Below are positions 8,598-16,778 of a stretch of DNA of 64,000 nt, in pieces. The DNA lies in the NCBI GenBank assembly GCA_963848355.1, contig CAWKDG010000001.1:620001-684000 (forward strand), written 5' to 3'. The notes below the pieces were generated by a model. It ran no database searches. It had not been told where the DNA came from and saw only the letters and a program-made list of their open reading frames with translations. Position 1 is the first letter of the stretch. Every line of letters starts with the position of its first letter. Both the position numbers and the translations under genes were made by a program. Origin of the DNA: CAWKDG01 sp963848355. Lineage in GTDB: Bacteria > Actinomycetota > Acidimicrobiia > Acidimicrobiales > UBA8190.

Positions 8598-9232
8598 GGA
8601 CGGTGGCGTCGCTTCGGGGTCGGGCCCGGGTGGCCGGGGCCGGCACGGTCCTGGTGGCCGTGATCGCGCTCGCCGGATGCGGCGTCCCCGTCGACCGAGG
8701 CCCGTCGGCCCTGGCCCGCAATGCCGTCCCCTTCGGACTGCTGCGGCCATCTCGTCCTTCGACCACGTCGACGTCGGTTTCCTCTCCCGTCGAGGCTCCG
8801 GTGTCGATCTTCCTGGTCACGTCCTCCGGCCATCTGGTAGCGGTGGCCCGGGAGGTTCCCGCCACGCAGGAGTCTCTCGCCGCCGTGCTCGGCGTGCTCG
8901 TCCGTGGTCCCACCAACATCGAGGCGGCCGAGGGATTGTCGAGTGCCGTCCCCGCCCAGACGACGGTGCTGGGGGCGGTGATCGGCAGTGCCGGTGTGGC
9001 TACCGTGGACCTCGGGGGCACCTTCGGACAGCTGGTGGGCCAGGCGCAGATTCAGGCCGTGGCCCAGATTGTGTTCACCGCCACGACGTTGGCCGGCGTG
9101 ACCAGCGTCACGTTCGAATTGGCCGGCCAGGCGGTGGACGTCCCGGTGGCCAGCGGCGCCCAGGTCCCGTCGGCGAACCGGGCGCAGTTCGCACCGCTCG
9201 CTCCCGTCGTCGTCCCCGGCCCCGGCGGATAG
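8594..9232 (+). CDS. GerMN-domain lipoprotein (short LpqB-like)
   Basis: Predicted lipoprotein of 212 residues. A short basic N terminus and hydrophobic stretch end in the lipobox ALAGC (Cys29). A Ser/Thr-rich linker leads into a GerMN-type domain (about residues 68-190): VSIFLVTSSGHLVAVAREVP, LGVLVRGPTNIEAAEGLSSA, and ATVDLGGTF near the end. The ATG overlaps the kinase stop by 4 nt. In mycobacteria and Streptomyces the third gene of mtrA-mtrB-lpqB is much longer and carries a C-terminal propeller after GerMN. Here that propeller is absent, so this is at most a minimal form. Function as a modulator of the adjacent kinase is inferred from position. Confidence 0.8.
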   Translation: MRTVASLRGRARVAGAGTVLVAVIALAGCGVPVDRGPSALARNAVPFGLLRPSRPSTTSTSVSSPVEAPVSIFLVTSSGHLVAVAREVPATQESLAAVLGVLVRGPTNIEAAEGLSSAVPAQTTVLGAVIGSAGVATVDLGGTFGQLVGQAQIQAVAQIVFTATTLAGVTSVTFELAGQAVDVPVASGAQVPSANRAQFAPLAPVVVPGPGG

Positions 9233-9245
9233 GGCCCGTCGGGCC
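9233..9245. terminator. Short GC hairpin between convergent genes
   Basis: A 5-bp perfect inverted repeat (GGCCC and GGGCC around GTC) directly follows the stop of the GerMN lipoprotein gene and faces the end of rsfS. There is no T run, so intrinsic termination is only a possibility. Confidence 0.25.
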
Positions 9246-9265
9246 GTATCCCGGCAGGGCTCGGG

Positions 9266-9679
9266 TCAGGCGTCGGACGCCGAACGTCGGGCGGCGTCGT
9301 TCCACGCCACGCGTGGCGCGTCTCCCCAAAGGTGTTCGAGGTCGTAGTAGGGCCGCGTCTCCTCGTGGAAGACATGGACGAGGAAGTCGCCGTAATCCAT
9401 GAGCACCCAATGGAGGTCCCGCAGTCCCTCCACCGCTCGCGGTGAACGGCCCGACACCTCTTTCACCCGCCGCTCGATCTCGTCCACGAGCGTCCGCACC
9501 TGGCGGGAGTTGCGACCGTGCGTGATCACGAAGGCATCGGTCACGCCGAGCAGGTCACCCATGGCCAGGACAACCGTTGCTTCTCCCAGCTTCTCGTCGG
9601 CGGCGCGGGCGGCCACGAGGGCGGCTTCGGGCACCACTGCGCCCGTCCCCGTCTCGGCCGGCCCGATCGGAACCGTCAT
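9266..9679 (-). CDS. rsfS: Ribosomal silencing factor RsfS
   Basis: Binds ribosomal protein L14 and blocks subunit joining under nutrient limitation. The 137-residue protein has the Iojap/RsfS fold signature: VVLAMGDLLGVTDAFVITHG, NSRQVRTLVDEIERRVKE, then HWVLMDYGDFLVHVFHEETR and YYDLEHLWGDAP near the C terminus. The ATG overlaps the stop of the small membrane protein gene by 4 nt, and nadD lies just before that, matching the common nadD-...-rsfS cluster. No phosphoglycerate mutase or LytR gene adjoins it as seen in some other actinobacteria. Confidence 0.95.
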   Translation of the reverse strand: MTVPIGPAETGTGAVVPEAALVAARAADEKLGEATVVLAMGDLLGVTDAFVITHGRNSRQVRTLVDEIERRVKEVSGRSPRAVEGLRDLHWVLMDYGDFLVHVFHEETRPYYDLEHLWGDAPRVAWNDAARRSASDA

Positions 9680-9900
9680 GCGGCGCGGGCGGCCGCGTCC
9701 ATGTGGACCGTCCCCGGAGGGCCGGAGACCGGTGACAGATGGTGCTCGCGACCCACGACCACGGCGGCCGCGGTCAGCAAGGCCACGAGCAGAACCACGG
9801 CGAGGAGCGCCAACAGCCGCCGCTCGCGCCGCAATCGGCGTAGCTCACGCCTCGTAGCCAACGGATGCGTCCCCGTGGTCTCGACGGCCGGGCTGCTCAT
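9676..9900 (-). CDS. Small single-pass membrane protein between nadD and rsfS
   Basis: A 74-residue protein. A cytoplasmic Arg-rich stretch (RRELRRLRRERRLL, about residues 17-30) is followed by one transmembrane helix (about residues 29-50, Leu/Val/Ala) and a short outside tail. It is locked into the operon by 4-nt ATGA overlaps at both ends, with nadD upstream and rsfS downstream, which strongly supports it as a real gene. I do not recognise a family. The arrangement resembles small membrane anchors or the N-terminal part of LytR-type proteins, but no enzymatic domain is present. Confidence 0.7.
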   Translation of the reverse strand: MSSPAVETTGTHPLATRRELRRLRRERRLLALLAVVLLVALLTAAAVVVGREHHLSPVSGPPGTVHMDAAARAA

Positions 9901-10532
9901 CTACCGCCAGCGTACAGACCCAGCCGCCCGATGCAAAGGATGGCGGGGTCGGGGACGAGGAAGGCCACGCTCCTCCCGGCGGCCAGGCGGTCGCGCAGCT
10001 CACTGCTCGACACGTCCAGGGCGGGAATGGGCAGGCGCTCGATCCGCCACCCGGGGGGGTCGCCACCCCGCTCGACCCCGCCGCGATCGACGATCACAAG
10101 CGTGACGAGACCGGCCAATTGCCCGACGTCGTGCCAGGTGTCGAGCTCGGCGGCCACGTCGGCCCCCACGATCAGGAAGAAGCGCGTCCCGGGGGACCGA
10201 GCAGTGAGCTCACGAACGGTGTCGATCGTGTAGCTCGGCCCACCCCGGTCGATCTCCACCCGGCAGGGCTCGAGCCCCGACACCTCCTCGACGGCAGCCG
10301 CCACCACCGCCAGCCGGTCCTCGGCCGGGGTGACCTTCCTGTGGCCCGTCTTCTGCCATGGCTCGTTGGCCACCACGAGCAGCACCCGGTCGAGCGCCAA
10401 GGCCTCGCGGGCCCAGGTGGCGGCGACCAGATGGCCGACATGGATGGGGTCGAACGTCCCCCCCAGGATGCCGACGCGTTCAGCGGAGCGCTCCGCTCGG
10501 TCGTCGCCGTTGGCCGGTGCCTCCCCCCCCAC
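9897..10532 (-). CDS. nadD: Nicotinate-nucleotide adenylyltransferase NadD
   Basis: Adenylates nicotinate mononucleotide to deamido-NAD in NAD synthesis. The 211-residue protein carries the nucleotidyltransferase motif GILGGTFDPIHVGHL (GTFDPxHxGH), EPWQKTGHRKVTP in the substrate loop, FFLIVGADVAAELDTWHD, and the C-terminal DVSSSELRDRLAAG, which replaces the usual ISSTxIR. About 20 non-conserved residues precede the first strand, so the true start could be one of the in-frame codons closer to ERVGILGG. First gene of the nadD-orf-rsfS set. Confidence 0.94.
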   Translation of the reverse strand: MGGEAPANGDDRAERSAERVGILGGTFDPIHVGHLVAATWAREALALDRVLLVVANEPWQKTGHRKVTPAEDRLAVVAAAVEEVSGLEPCRVEIDRGGPSYTIDTVRELTARSPGTRFFLIVGADVAAELDTWHDVGQLAGLVTLVIVDRGGVERGGDPPGWRIERLPIPALDVSSSELRDRLAAGRSVAFLVPDPAILCIGRLGLYAGGR

Positions 10533-10537
10533 GGACG

Positions 10538-11467
10538 TCAGAGTCCCGCCAGCCGGGCCACCACGGGAGCGAACGCCTCCATGTCGTCTTCGTGGACGAC
10601 CCAGTAGTTCATCGACCAGCGGCGGCGGCGGCGTTCGAGGGTCTCGACGAGCTCATCGACACTGCCGATGAGTGCGGCCGGCGTCTCGGACGCCTGTTCG
10701 GGGGTCATTCCCACCCCCGGTGCCATCTGTTCGATCAGCTCGGCGGCGTTGGGAACCACCTGGACGACGAACGTGAGGCTCTGGACCTCGAGATCGTCGA
10801 AACGATCTCCGGCCGCCTCGCGCACCCACGCCACGCGTTCGTCGTAGTACTCGGGCGCGGCCGACGCGATCGCCTGGGGACCGTAGAAGCCTTCGGTCAG
10901 TCGCGGGTTGACGCCCACGATGTCCGCCTCGCGCCCGGCGATCCCGAGCACCGTCCGGCTGCCCCCTCCCACCAGCAGCAACGGACGCGGTCGACGGGAG
11001 GGGGTCGGGAAACCGGTGGCCCCCGTCACGGTGTAGTGCTCACCCTTGTGGTCGGCACGTCCTTCGGTCCACATGTCCTTCAAGATGCCGATGGCTTCAC
11101 GCATACGGGCCACCCTGACCGCCGGCGCGTCGTAGACCATGCCCGCCTGGTCGTAGTCGTCGCGCATCCACCCGGCGCCGAGGCCGAGCTCGAGACGACC
11201 CTCGGACAACAGATCCAAGGTGGCTGCCTCCTTGGCCAGGACGACAGGGTGGCGAAAGTCGTTGTCGAGCACGAGTGTTCCCACCCGCAGCGTGGTCGTC
11301 GCCTCGGCCGCCACCGTCAGGGCGATGAGCGGTGCCCACTGCTCCCCGAAGTGGTCGGGCATGAAGAGGGTCGAGTACCCGAGGTCCTCGGTCTTGCGGG
11401 CGAGCGCACGCCAAGCGGCACCGGATTCGGCATTGGAGACCTGGACGGCGAATCGGAAGGGCTGCAC
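10538..11467 (-). CDS. LLM-class F420-dependent oxidoreductase
   Basis: Luciferase-like monooxygenase family TIM barrel of 309 residues, likely using reduced F420 as hydride donor. It resembles the MSMEG_2516-type subfamily. Visible marks are FAVQVSNAESGAAWRALARK at the N terminus, STLFMPDHFGEQWAPLIAL, LRVGTLVLDNDFRHPVVLAK, and SEGRLELGLGAGWMRDDYDQ. The substrate is unknown. It ends 5 nt before nadD on the same strand, so it may be the first gene of that transcript. It starts back to back with the DAHP synthase gene, 37 nt away. Confidence 0.87.
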   Translation of the reverse strand: MQPFRFAVQVSNAESGAAWRALARKTEDLGYSTLFMPDHFGEQWAPLIALTVAAEATTTLRVGTLVLDNDFRHPVVLAKEAATLDLLSEGRLELGLGAGWMRDDYDQAGMVYDAPAVRVARMREAIGILKDMWTEGRADHKGEHYTVTGATGFPTPSRRPRPLLLVGGGSRTVLGIAGREADIVGVNPRLTEGFYGPQAIASAAPEYYDERVAWVREAAGDRFDDLEVQSLTFVVQVVPNAAELIEQMAPGVGMTPEQASETPAALIGSVDELVETLERRRRRWSMNYWVVHEDDMEAFAPVVARLAGL

Positions 11468-11504
11468 GCCCCGAGACTAGGCCCGCAGGCCTTACGCTGT
11501 ACCC

Positions 11505-12851
11505 ATGACGGCGCTGCAGTGGAGCCCCCAGAGCTGGCGGCAACGCCCGGCCGCCCAACAGCCGGTGTGGCCCGACGACGACGCCCTCGAGCAGGTCCTG
11601 AAGGCCCTGGGCGGTCTCCCTCCCCTCGTCTTCGCCGGGGAGGCCCGCCGCCTGACGGGCGCCTTGGCCGACGTGGCCGACGGGCGGGCCTTTCTTTTGC
11701 AGGCTGGTGACTGTGCCGAGTCCTTCGCCGATTTCTCGGCTGACAGCATCCGCGACAAGCTCAAGGTGATCCTTCAGATGGCGGTGGTCCTGACCTATGG
11801 CGCCGGCGTGCCTGTCGTCAAGGTCGGGCGTATCGCCGGGCAGTTCGCCAAGCCGCGCACGTCGGCCACCGAGCTCGTCGGAGGCGTCGAGCTCGAGACC
11901 TTCCGCGGCCACATGGTCAACGACGACGCTCCCGACCCCGGAGCCCGGGTACCGGACCCCGACCGCCTCGTCGCCGCCTATCACCAGTCGGCCTCGACGC
12001 TCAACCTCCTGCGGGCGTTCACCAAGGGAGGGTTTGCCGACCTCTCCCAGGTCCACCTCTGGAATCAGCAGTTCGTGGCGTCGAGCGATGAGGGACGCCG
12101 CTACGAGCAGATCGCGGCAGAGATCGACCGCGCCTTGCGTTTCATGTCGGCATGCGGCATCGATCTCATCAGCGAGGAGTCACTGCACCAGGTCGACTTC
12201 TTCACCAGCCACGAGGCTCTCATCCTCGGCTACGAAGAAGCGCTCACACGCCAGGACTCCATCACCGGCGACTTCTACGACTGCTCGGCCCACATGGTGT
12301 GGGTGGGAGAGCGTACCCGTCAGCATGACGGCGCCCACCTCGAGTTCCTCTCCGGTATCCGCAACCCGGTCGGCTGCAAGGTGGGACCGACGGCGACGGC
12401 CGACGAGGTGCTCGCCCTGTGCGAACGACTCAATCCCGAGCGCGTCCCGGGCCGGTTGACACTGATCACGCGGATGGGCGCATCGAGGGTGGCCGAGGCG
12501 CTCCCGCCTCTTCTCGAGGCCGTCCGCGACGCCGGTCACCCCGTCGTGTGGACGTGCGACCCGATGCACGGGAACACGTTCGCCAGCGACGGCGGACGCA
12601 AGACGCGGCACTTCGACGACATCCTCCACGAGCTGCGAGGATTCTTCGCCGCCCACCACGGCGCCGGCACCTGGCCCGGTGGGGTGCACGTCGAGCTGAC
12701 CGGCGATGACGTCACCGAGTGTCTGGGTGGTTTCGGGGACATCCTCGAGGACCAGCTCCACCTGCGGTACACCACCACCTGTGACCCTCGACTGAATGCT
12801 CGTCAGGCGATCGACCTGTCCTTCCGTGTCGCCGAGCTCCTGCGAGGCTGA
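11505..12851 (+). CDS. Type II 3-deoxy-D-arabino-heptulosonate-7-phosphate synthase
   Basis: First enzyme of the shikimate pathway, condensing phosphoenolpyruvate and erythrose 4-phosphate. The 448-residue protein is the plant/actinobacterial class II form. Motifs include FLLQAGDCAESFADF with the metal-binding Cys, VVKVGRIAGQFAKPRT, THEALILGYEEALTR-like residues written here as SHEALILGYEEAL, NPVGCKVGPTATADEV, LITRMGA, WTCDPMHGNTF and HVELTGDDVTECLGG. These are the Mn/PEP site residues of AroG from Mycobacterium. Length is near the usual 460. No other aromatic synthesis genes are in the window. The upstream gap of 37 nt is shared with a divergent oxidoreductase gene. Confidence 0.95.
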   Translation: MTALQWSPQSWRQRPAAQQPVWPDDDALEQVLKALGGLPPLVFAGEARRLTGALADVADGRAFLLQAGDCAESFADFSADSIRDKLKVILQMAVVLTYGAGVPVVKVGRIAGQFAKPRTSATELVGGVELETFRGHMVNDDAPDPGARVPDPDRLVAAYHQSASTLNLLRAFTKGGFADLSQVHLWNQQFVASSDEGRRYEQIAAEIDRALRFMSACGIDLISEESLHQVDFFTSHEALILGYEEALTRQDSITGDFYDCSAHMVWVGERTRQHDGAHLEFLSGIRNPVGCKVGPTATADEVLALCERLNPERVPGRLTLITRMGASRVAEALPPLLEAVRDAGHPVVWTCDPMHGNTFASDGGRKTRHFDDILHELRGFFAAHHGAGTWPGGVHVELTGDDVTECLGGFGDILEDQLHLRYTTTCDPRLNARQAIDLSFRVAELLRG

Positions 12852-12959
12852 CCGGCACCACCAGCCTTTTCCCGCGCGCAATTTCGGGCGTCCGGCTCGT
12901 TCACGACACATTTCTCGTCGGCATCGGTCCAGGTGAGCGTCGATTCTGGCCGCGTGTTA

Positions 12960-12988
12960 TTGATTCGCACCCCGATCTCCGTGACAAT
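12960..12988 (+). promoter_or_regulatory. Candidate sigma-70-type promoter for the secreted repeat protein
   Basis: TTGATT at 12960-12965 and GACAAT at 12983-12988 are separated by exactly 17 nt, in a relatively AT-richer patch 34 nt before the ATG at 13022. Only the spacing and partial match support it. Confidence 0.35.
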
Positions 12989-13021
12989 GGCGCGGAGCCA
13001 AAGGACCTGACACACCCCCCC

Positions 13022-14626
13022 ATGTCTCTTCACTCTCGCTCTTTCCCGCGCCCCGTGTCGATCGCCTTCGTTGTCGCCCTCCTGGCGATGATGGCCGTCT
13101 CCGTGGCACCGGCGGCCCACGCCGTTCGTCGGACGAACAACGTGCATCCTCTCGTCCACACCTCCCTGACCTCGAGCCAAACTGTTCCTGCCTACTACGC
13201 CGTCGCCTCCGACGGCGGCGTCTTCGCCTTCGGAGGACTTCCCTTCTGGGGCTCCATGGGCGGCCACCCCCTCGACAAGCCGATGGTGGGCATCGCGCCC
13301 ACGGTCACCAACGGTGGCGCCACCGGTCAGGGGTACTGGACCGTCGCCTCCGACGGGGGCGTCTTCTCCTTCGGCAATGCCGCATTCCACGGCTCGATGG
13401 GCGGAAAGCCGCTCGACCAGCCCATGGTCGGCATCGCCGCCGATCCGGCCACCGGCGGGTACTGGACGGTCGCCTCCGATGGAGGGGTCTTCTCCTTCGA
13501 TGCGCCATTCCACGGTTCACTGGGAGACATCCACCTCAACAAGCCCATCATCGCCATGGCGGCCACTCCCGACGGCGGTGGCTACTGGCTGTTCGCCTCC
13601 GACGGTGGCGTGTTCACCTTCGGCGACGCCGGCTTCTACGGATCGGCCGGCAATGTCCACCTCGTCAGCCCCGTGGTCGGTGCCTCCCCCACCCCCGACG
13701 GTGGTGGCTACTGGCTGGTGGCGGCGGACGGCGGCGTCTTCTCCTACGGCGACGCGCCGTACGAGGGCTCACTCGGCGGTCACGCCCTCAAGCACCCGAT
13801 CGTCTCCATGACGGCGGCCGACATGAACGGCTACTGGTTGACCGACTCCAACGGCGCCGTCACCGCCTTCGGCGATGCCGGCTACTTCGGTTCGACGCCG
13901 CAACACCTGACCGCCCCCGTGGTGTCGATGGCCGACGGGCCGGGCACCGGGGTGAGCGCCAACGAGGCCTATCCGTCGGGCTCCTACGGCTACGACATCT
14001 CGGTGTTCCAGGACAACCCACCGATGTGCAACCAGGCCCTGCCCTCGGGTCATATCGTGGGGGTCGTCCAGGCCACCGGCGCCTCGGGCGCGGCACCCAA
14101 TCCGTGCGTGACCGAGGAAGCGGCCTGGGCCGGGGCCGGGCTCAACCTCTACTCGTACATGACCTACGGGACCAGCGCCACGCCGGAGCCCGGCTGCAAC
14201 GGCGACATGGCCTGCAATTTCGGGTACCAGGCGGGTCTGTACGCCTTCAACTATGTGTCGAGCCAGGGCGTCAGTCCCTTCGTCACGTGGTGGCTCGACG
14301 TCGAGAGGGACCCGAGTTGGACGTCGGACACGACCGAGAACGCCCAAGTGGTCCAAGGGGCGATCAACGCCCTGCGGGGACTCGGCATCAACAATGTCGG
14401 GATCTACGCCAGCCCCGACGTCTGGAACCAGATCGTCGGCGACTACCAGCCGCCCGTCCCCTTGTGGGTGGCGTGGTGGACCGGCAACGGACCGGCCAAC
14501 TGCACCGGCGTCCAAGCGGCGTTCCCCACTGCCCTGTTGCCGACAGGGCCGGTGTTCTTGACGCAGTACACCGACCAGGCGAACGGGCCCAACGAACCGG
14601 GACTCGACGGGGACTACGCCTGTTGA
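13022..14626 (+). CDS. Secreted repeat protein with C-terminal glycoside-hydrolase-like (GH25/DUF1906-type) domain
   Basis: A 534-residue secreted protein. Residues 1-36 form a Sec signal peptide ending APAAHA. From about residue 58 to 305 there are six or seven repeats of 45-50 residues, each with the core VASDGGVFxFGxAxFxGSxG followed by a stretch like PLDKPMVGIAPT; they look like propeller blades. The C-terminal 210 residues start SYGYDISVFQ and contain WWLDVERDPSWTSDTTENAQ, GLGINNVGIYASPDVW, LWVAWWTG and VFLTQYTDQ. This is the Asp/Glu pattern of GH25-like or Rv2525c-like TIM barrels, suggesting a peptidoglycan- or glycan-directed hydrolase. The assignment is by pattern, not by search. Monocistronic; it abuts the convergent histidine phosphatase gene with no gap. 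Confidence 0.75.
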   Translation: MSLHSRSFPRPVSIAFVVALLAMMAVSVAPAAHAVRRTNNVHPLVHTSLTSSQTVPAYYAVASDGGVFAFGGLPFWGSMGGHPLDKPMVGIAPTVTNGGATGQGYWTVASDGGVFSFGNAAFHGSMGGKPLDQPMVGIAADPATGGYWTVASDGGVFSFDAPFHGSLGDIHLNKPIIAMAATPDGGGYWLFASDGGVFTFGDAGFYGSAGNVHLVSPVVGASPTPDGGGYWLVAADGGVFSYGDAPYEGSLGGHALKHPIVSMTAADMNGYWLTDSNGAVTAFGDAGYFGSTPQHLTAPVVSMADGPGTGVSANEAYPSGSYGYDISVFQDNPPMCNQALPSGHIVGVVQATGASGAAPNPCVTEEAAWAGAGLNLYSYMTYGTSATPEPGCNGDMACNFGYQAGLYAFNYVSSQGVSPFVTWWLDVERDPSWTSDTTENAQVVQGAINALRGLGINNVGIYASPDVWNQIVGDYQPPVPLWVAWWTGNGPANCTGVQAAFPTALLPTGPVFLTQYTDQANGPNEPGLDGDYAC

Positions 14627-15337
14627 TCAGGCCGACAACGAAGCCAGGTGGGCGGCGTCGTTGTAACGCAGCAGGCACCACCCGTCAGGACCCCACTCCC
14701 ATTCGGTGAGTGACGTATGGGCGGTGCGGAGCTTCAGTCGTCGGCGCCCGGCGGCCACCGGCAGGAGCGACTCGAGCGACGCCTCCACCACGCCGCCGTG
14801 GCAGAAGATCACCACCAGCTCACCTCCATGGCGTTCCGCCGTGGCGGTGAGAGCCGTCGAGACACGGTGGACGAAGCCGCTCCAGCTCTCCGCCCCCGGG
14901 GCGAGCACCACGTCGGGATCGACGTCCCAGTTAGGACCGCCGTAGCGGTCGGTGAATTCGACCCAGCTGAGCCCGTCGGCCTCACCGGGATGCAGTTCAC
15001 ACAGGTCGCAGTCGGCCACCGCCACCAGGCGTCCGAGACCGGGGGCGACGATGGCGGCGGTCTCGAGGGCGCGCGGGAGCACGCTGGCGTACACGGCGGT
15101 GACCCCGGCCAATTCCGCGGTGGTCACCAGACGATCGCGTAACGCTTCGGCTTCCCTCACACCGCGCGCGGTCAGACCTGTGCACCCCGAGGGCCCGCCG
15201 ACGATCCCGTTCACATTGCACGACGCCTCCCCGTGGCGCACCAGCACGAGCCGGGTGCACGTGGCCGGCCGGGGAGCAATGGTGCGGATCCCGTCGGGCG
15301 GAAACCCCCCGACCGGATCCGATTCGTCGGCCGTCAT
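14627..15337 (-). CDS. Histidine phosphatase superfamily protein
   Basis: Phosphoglycerate-mutase-like phosphatase of 236 residues. The catalytic loop LVLVRHGEASCN (RHGE at residues 34-37) carries the phosphohistidine. The second catalytic region is VVIFCHGGVV near residues 175-184. YASVLPRALETA corresponds to the usual SxxxRAxETA segment. The start is placed at ATG 15337, which overlaps the stop of the VWA gene (ATGA); a longer reading from 15382 adds a non-conserved leader inside the upstream gene. Last gene of a MoxR-VWA-phosphatase run. Substrate unknown. Confidence 0.88.
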   Translation of the reverse strand: MTADESDPVGGFPPDGIRTIAPRPATCTRLVLVRHGEASCNVNGIVGGPSGCTGLTARGVREAEALRDRLVTTAELAGVTAVYASVLPRALETAAIVAPGLGRLVAVADCDLCELHPGEADGLSWVEFTDRYGGPNWDVDPDVVLAPGAESWSGFVHRVSTALTATAERHGGELVVIFCHGGVVEASLESLLPVAAGRRRLKLRTAHTSLTEWEWGPDGWCLLRYNDAAHLASLSA

Positions 15338-16767
15338 GCCAGCTCGGACACGAATCTTTCGAGCTGGCGCAGGTTGCGGCACTCGAACACCTCGTCACAG
15401 TGCACGGCATATTCCCCCACCACGGAGTCGCCGGTGTCCCAGTAGGCCCGCGGTTCGGGGTTCAGCCAGTACACGTGGCGGGCCCGGTGCCGGATCTCCT
15501 GGACGACCCAACTCTGGGTGGCGTGGTAGTTGTTGCGGGCATCGCCCAGGAGCAGCACGCTCGTGCGGGGGGTGATCTCGTCTCCCCAACGATCCCAGAA
15601 CACCGACAACGCGTGTCCATAGTCGGAGTGCCCGTCGACCCAGACCACGTCGGCTTCGGTGTTGATCCGGTGCACGGCGTCGGCCACGTCGTCGGCGGTC
15701 TCGAAGAAACGTGTGATCTCGTCGATCCCGTCGATGAACACAAAGCTCCGCACTTTTGAGAATTGGGAGCTGATGGCGTGGACGAGATGGAGTGTGAAGC
15801 GGGCGAACGCCGCCACCGAGCCGGAGATATCGGCGATGACGATGATCTCCGGCTTGGCCGGACGGGGATACCGGAACTTCGGATCGACGGGGACACCGCC
15901 GGTCGACAGCGAATGACGCATGGTGGAACGGAAGTCCAGCGGCCCCTTGCGGCCGTGACGCCGTTTCCGGGCCAGACGGACGGCCAGCTTGCGGGTCAGG
16001 GGATGGATGGCCCGGCGTAGCGACGCCAGCTCCTCGCGTGTGGCGTGCATGAAGTCGATGTCCTCGGGCAGGGGCTTGCGCAACGAACGGGCCAGGGCTT
16101 CGGTCCCCCGGTCGGCCACCAGCCGACGCCGGATCTCGTCCTCGATCTCCTTGCGCAACCGGTCCAACCGAGACTGGAACTCGTCCCGGGCCAGGCGCTC
16201 CTCGAGCGGCGTCAGGCCTTCGGGGGCGTCGTGGCGGGCTGACTCCATCAACCGCTCGAGGACACCGTCGAGATCGAGGTTCCGCAGGGTGCGGTAGAGG
16301 TAGTAGGTCCCGCCCACGGGACGGCCCGGCTCCATGCCCGCGAACCGGGCCACGGCCTGGCGGGCGAGGGCGGCGATCTGCGCCTCGTTGGCATTCATCA
16401 GGGCCCGGTAGAGCATCTCGGCCAGCTCCTCGGCGGACAGGCCCTCTCCCCCGCCGCCGCCCTGGCGTTGCCCGTCGCCAGGAGGCGTCTCGCCGTCCTG
16501 GTCGGGCCGAGCGGCGTCGGCCCCGTCCTCGGCGTCGATGTCGTACTGCGGGCCCCGCATGGCGAAGTAGACCTCGAAGGCCGTCTCGAAGGCCTTCCAG
16601 TGCGTCGCCGACTTCACCAGGGTGGCCGCCAGCGCGTACTTGAGGGCGTCGCGGTCCTCGAGCGGGACGTGGTGGATGGCTTCGGCGGCATCGAGCGATT
16701 CGGTGAGGGACACCGGCAGGCCGGCGGCGCGCAACTCGGCCACGAAACCGGTGAGGACGTCGAGCAT
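15334..16767 (-). CDS. VWA-domain protein (CoxE-like), MoxR partner
   Basis: A 477-residue protein of the VWA/CoxE family, which works with MoxR-type AAA ATPases as chaperones or metal-insertion factors. The N-terminal half is helical and highly charged, with an acidic Gln/Gly-rich linker around residues 80-110. The C-terminal VWA domain has the MIDAS motif VIADISGSVAAF (DxSxS) near residue 300, then FVFIDGIDEITRFF and LLLGDARNNY. It starts 11 nt after the MoxR gene ends and overlaps the phosphatase by 4 nt. No carbon monoxide dehydrogenase genes lie nearby, so the client is unknown. Confidence 0.87.
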   Translation of the reverse strand: MLDVLTGFVAELRAAGLPVSLTESLDAAEAIHHVPLEDRDALKYALAATLVKSATHWKAFETAFEVYFAMRGPQYDIDAEDGADAARPDQDGETPPGDGQRQGGGGGEGLSAEELAEMLYRALMNANEAQIAALARQAVARFAGMEPGRPVGGTYYLYRTLRNLDLDGVLERLMESARHDAPEGLTPLEERLARDEFQSRLDRLRKEIEDEIRRRLVADRGTEALARSLRKPLPEDIDFMHATREELASLRRAIHPLTRKLAVRLARKRRHGRKGPLDFRSTMRHSLSTGGVPVDPKFRYPRPAKPEIIVIADISGSVAAFARFTLHLVHAISSQFSKVRSFVFIDGIDEITRFFETADDVADAVHRINTEADVVWVDGHSDYGHALSVFWDRWGDEITPRTSVLLLGDARNNYHATQSWVVQEIRHRARHVYWLNPEPRAYWDTGDSVVGEYAVHCDEVFECRNLRQLERFVSELA

Positions 16768-16778
16768 GCGTCTCGACC

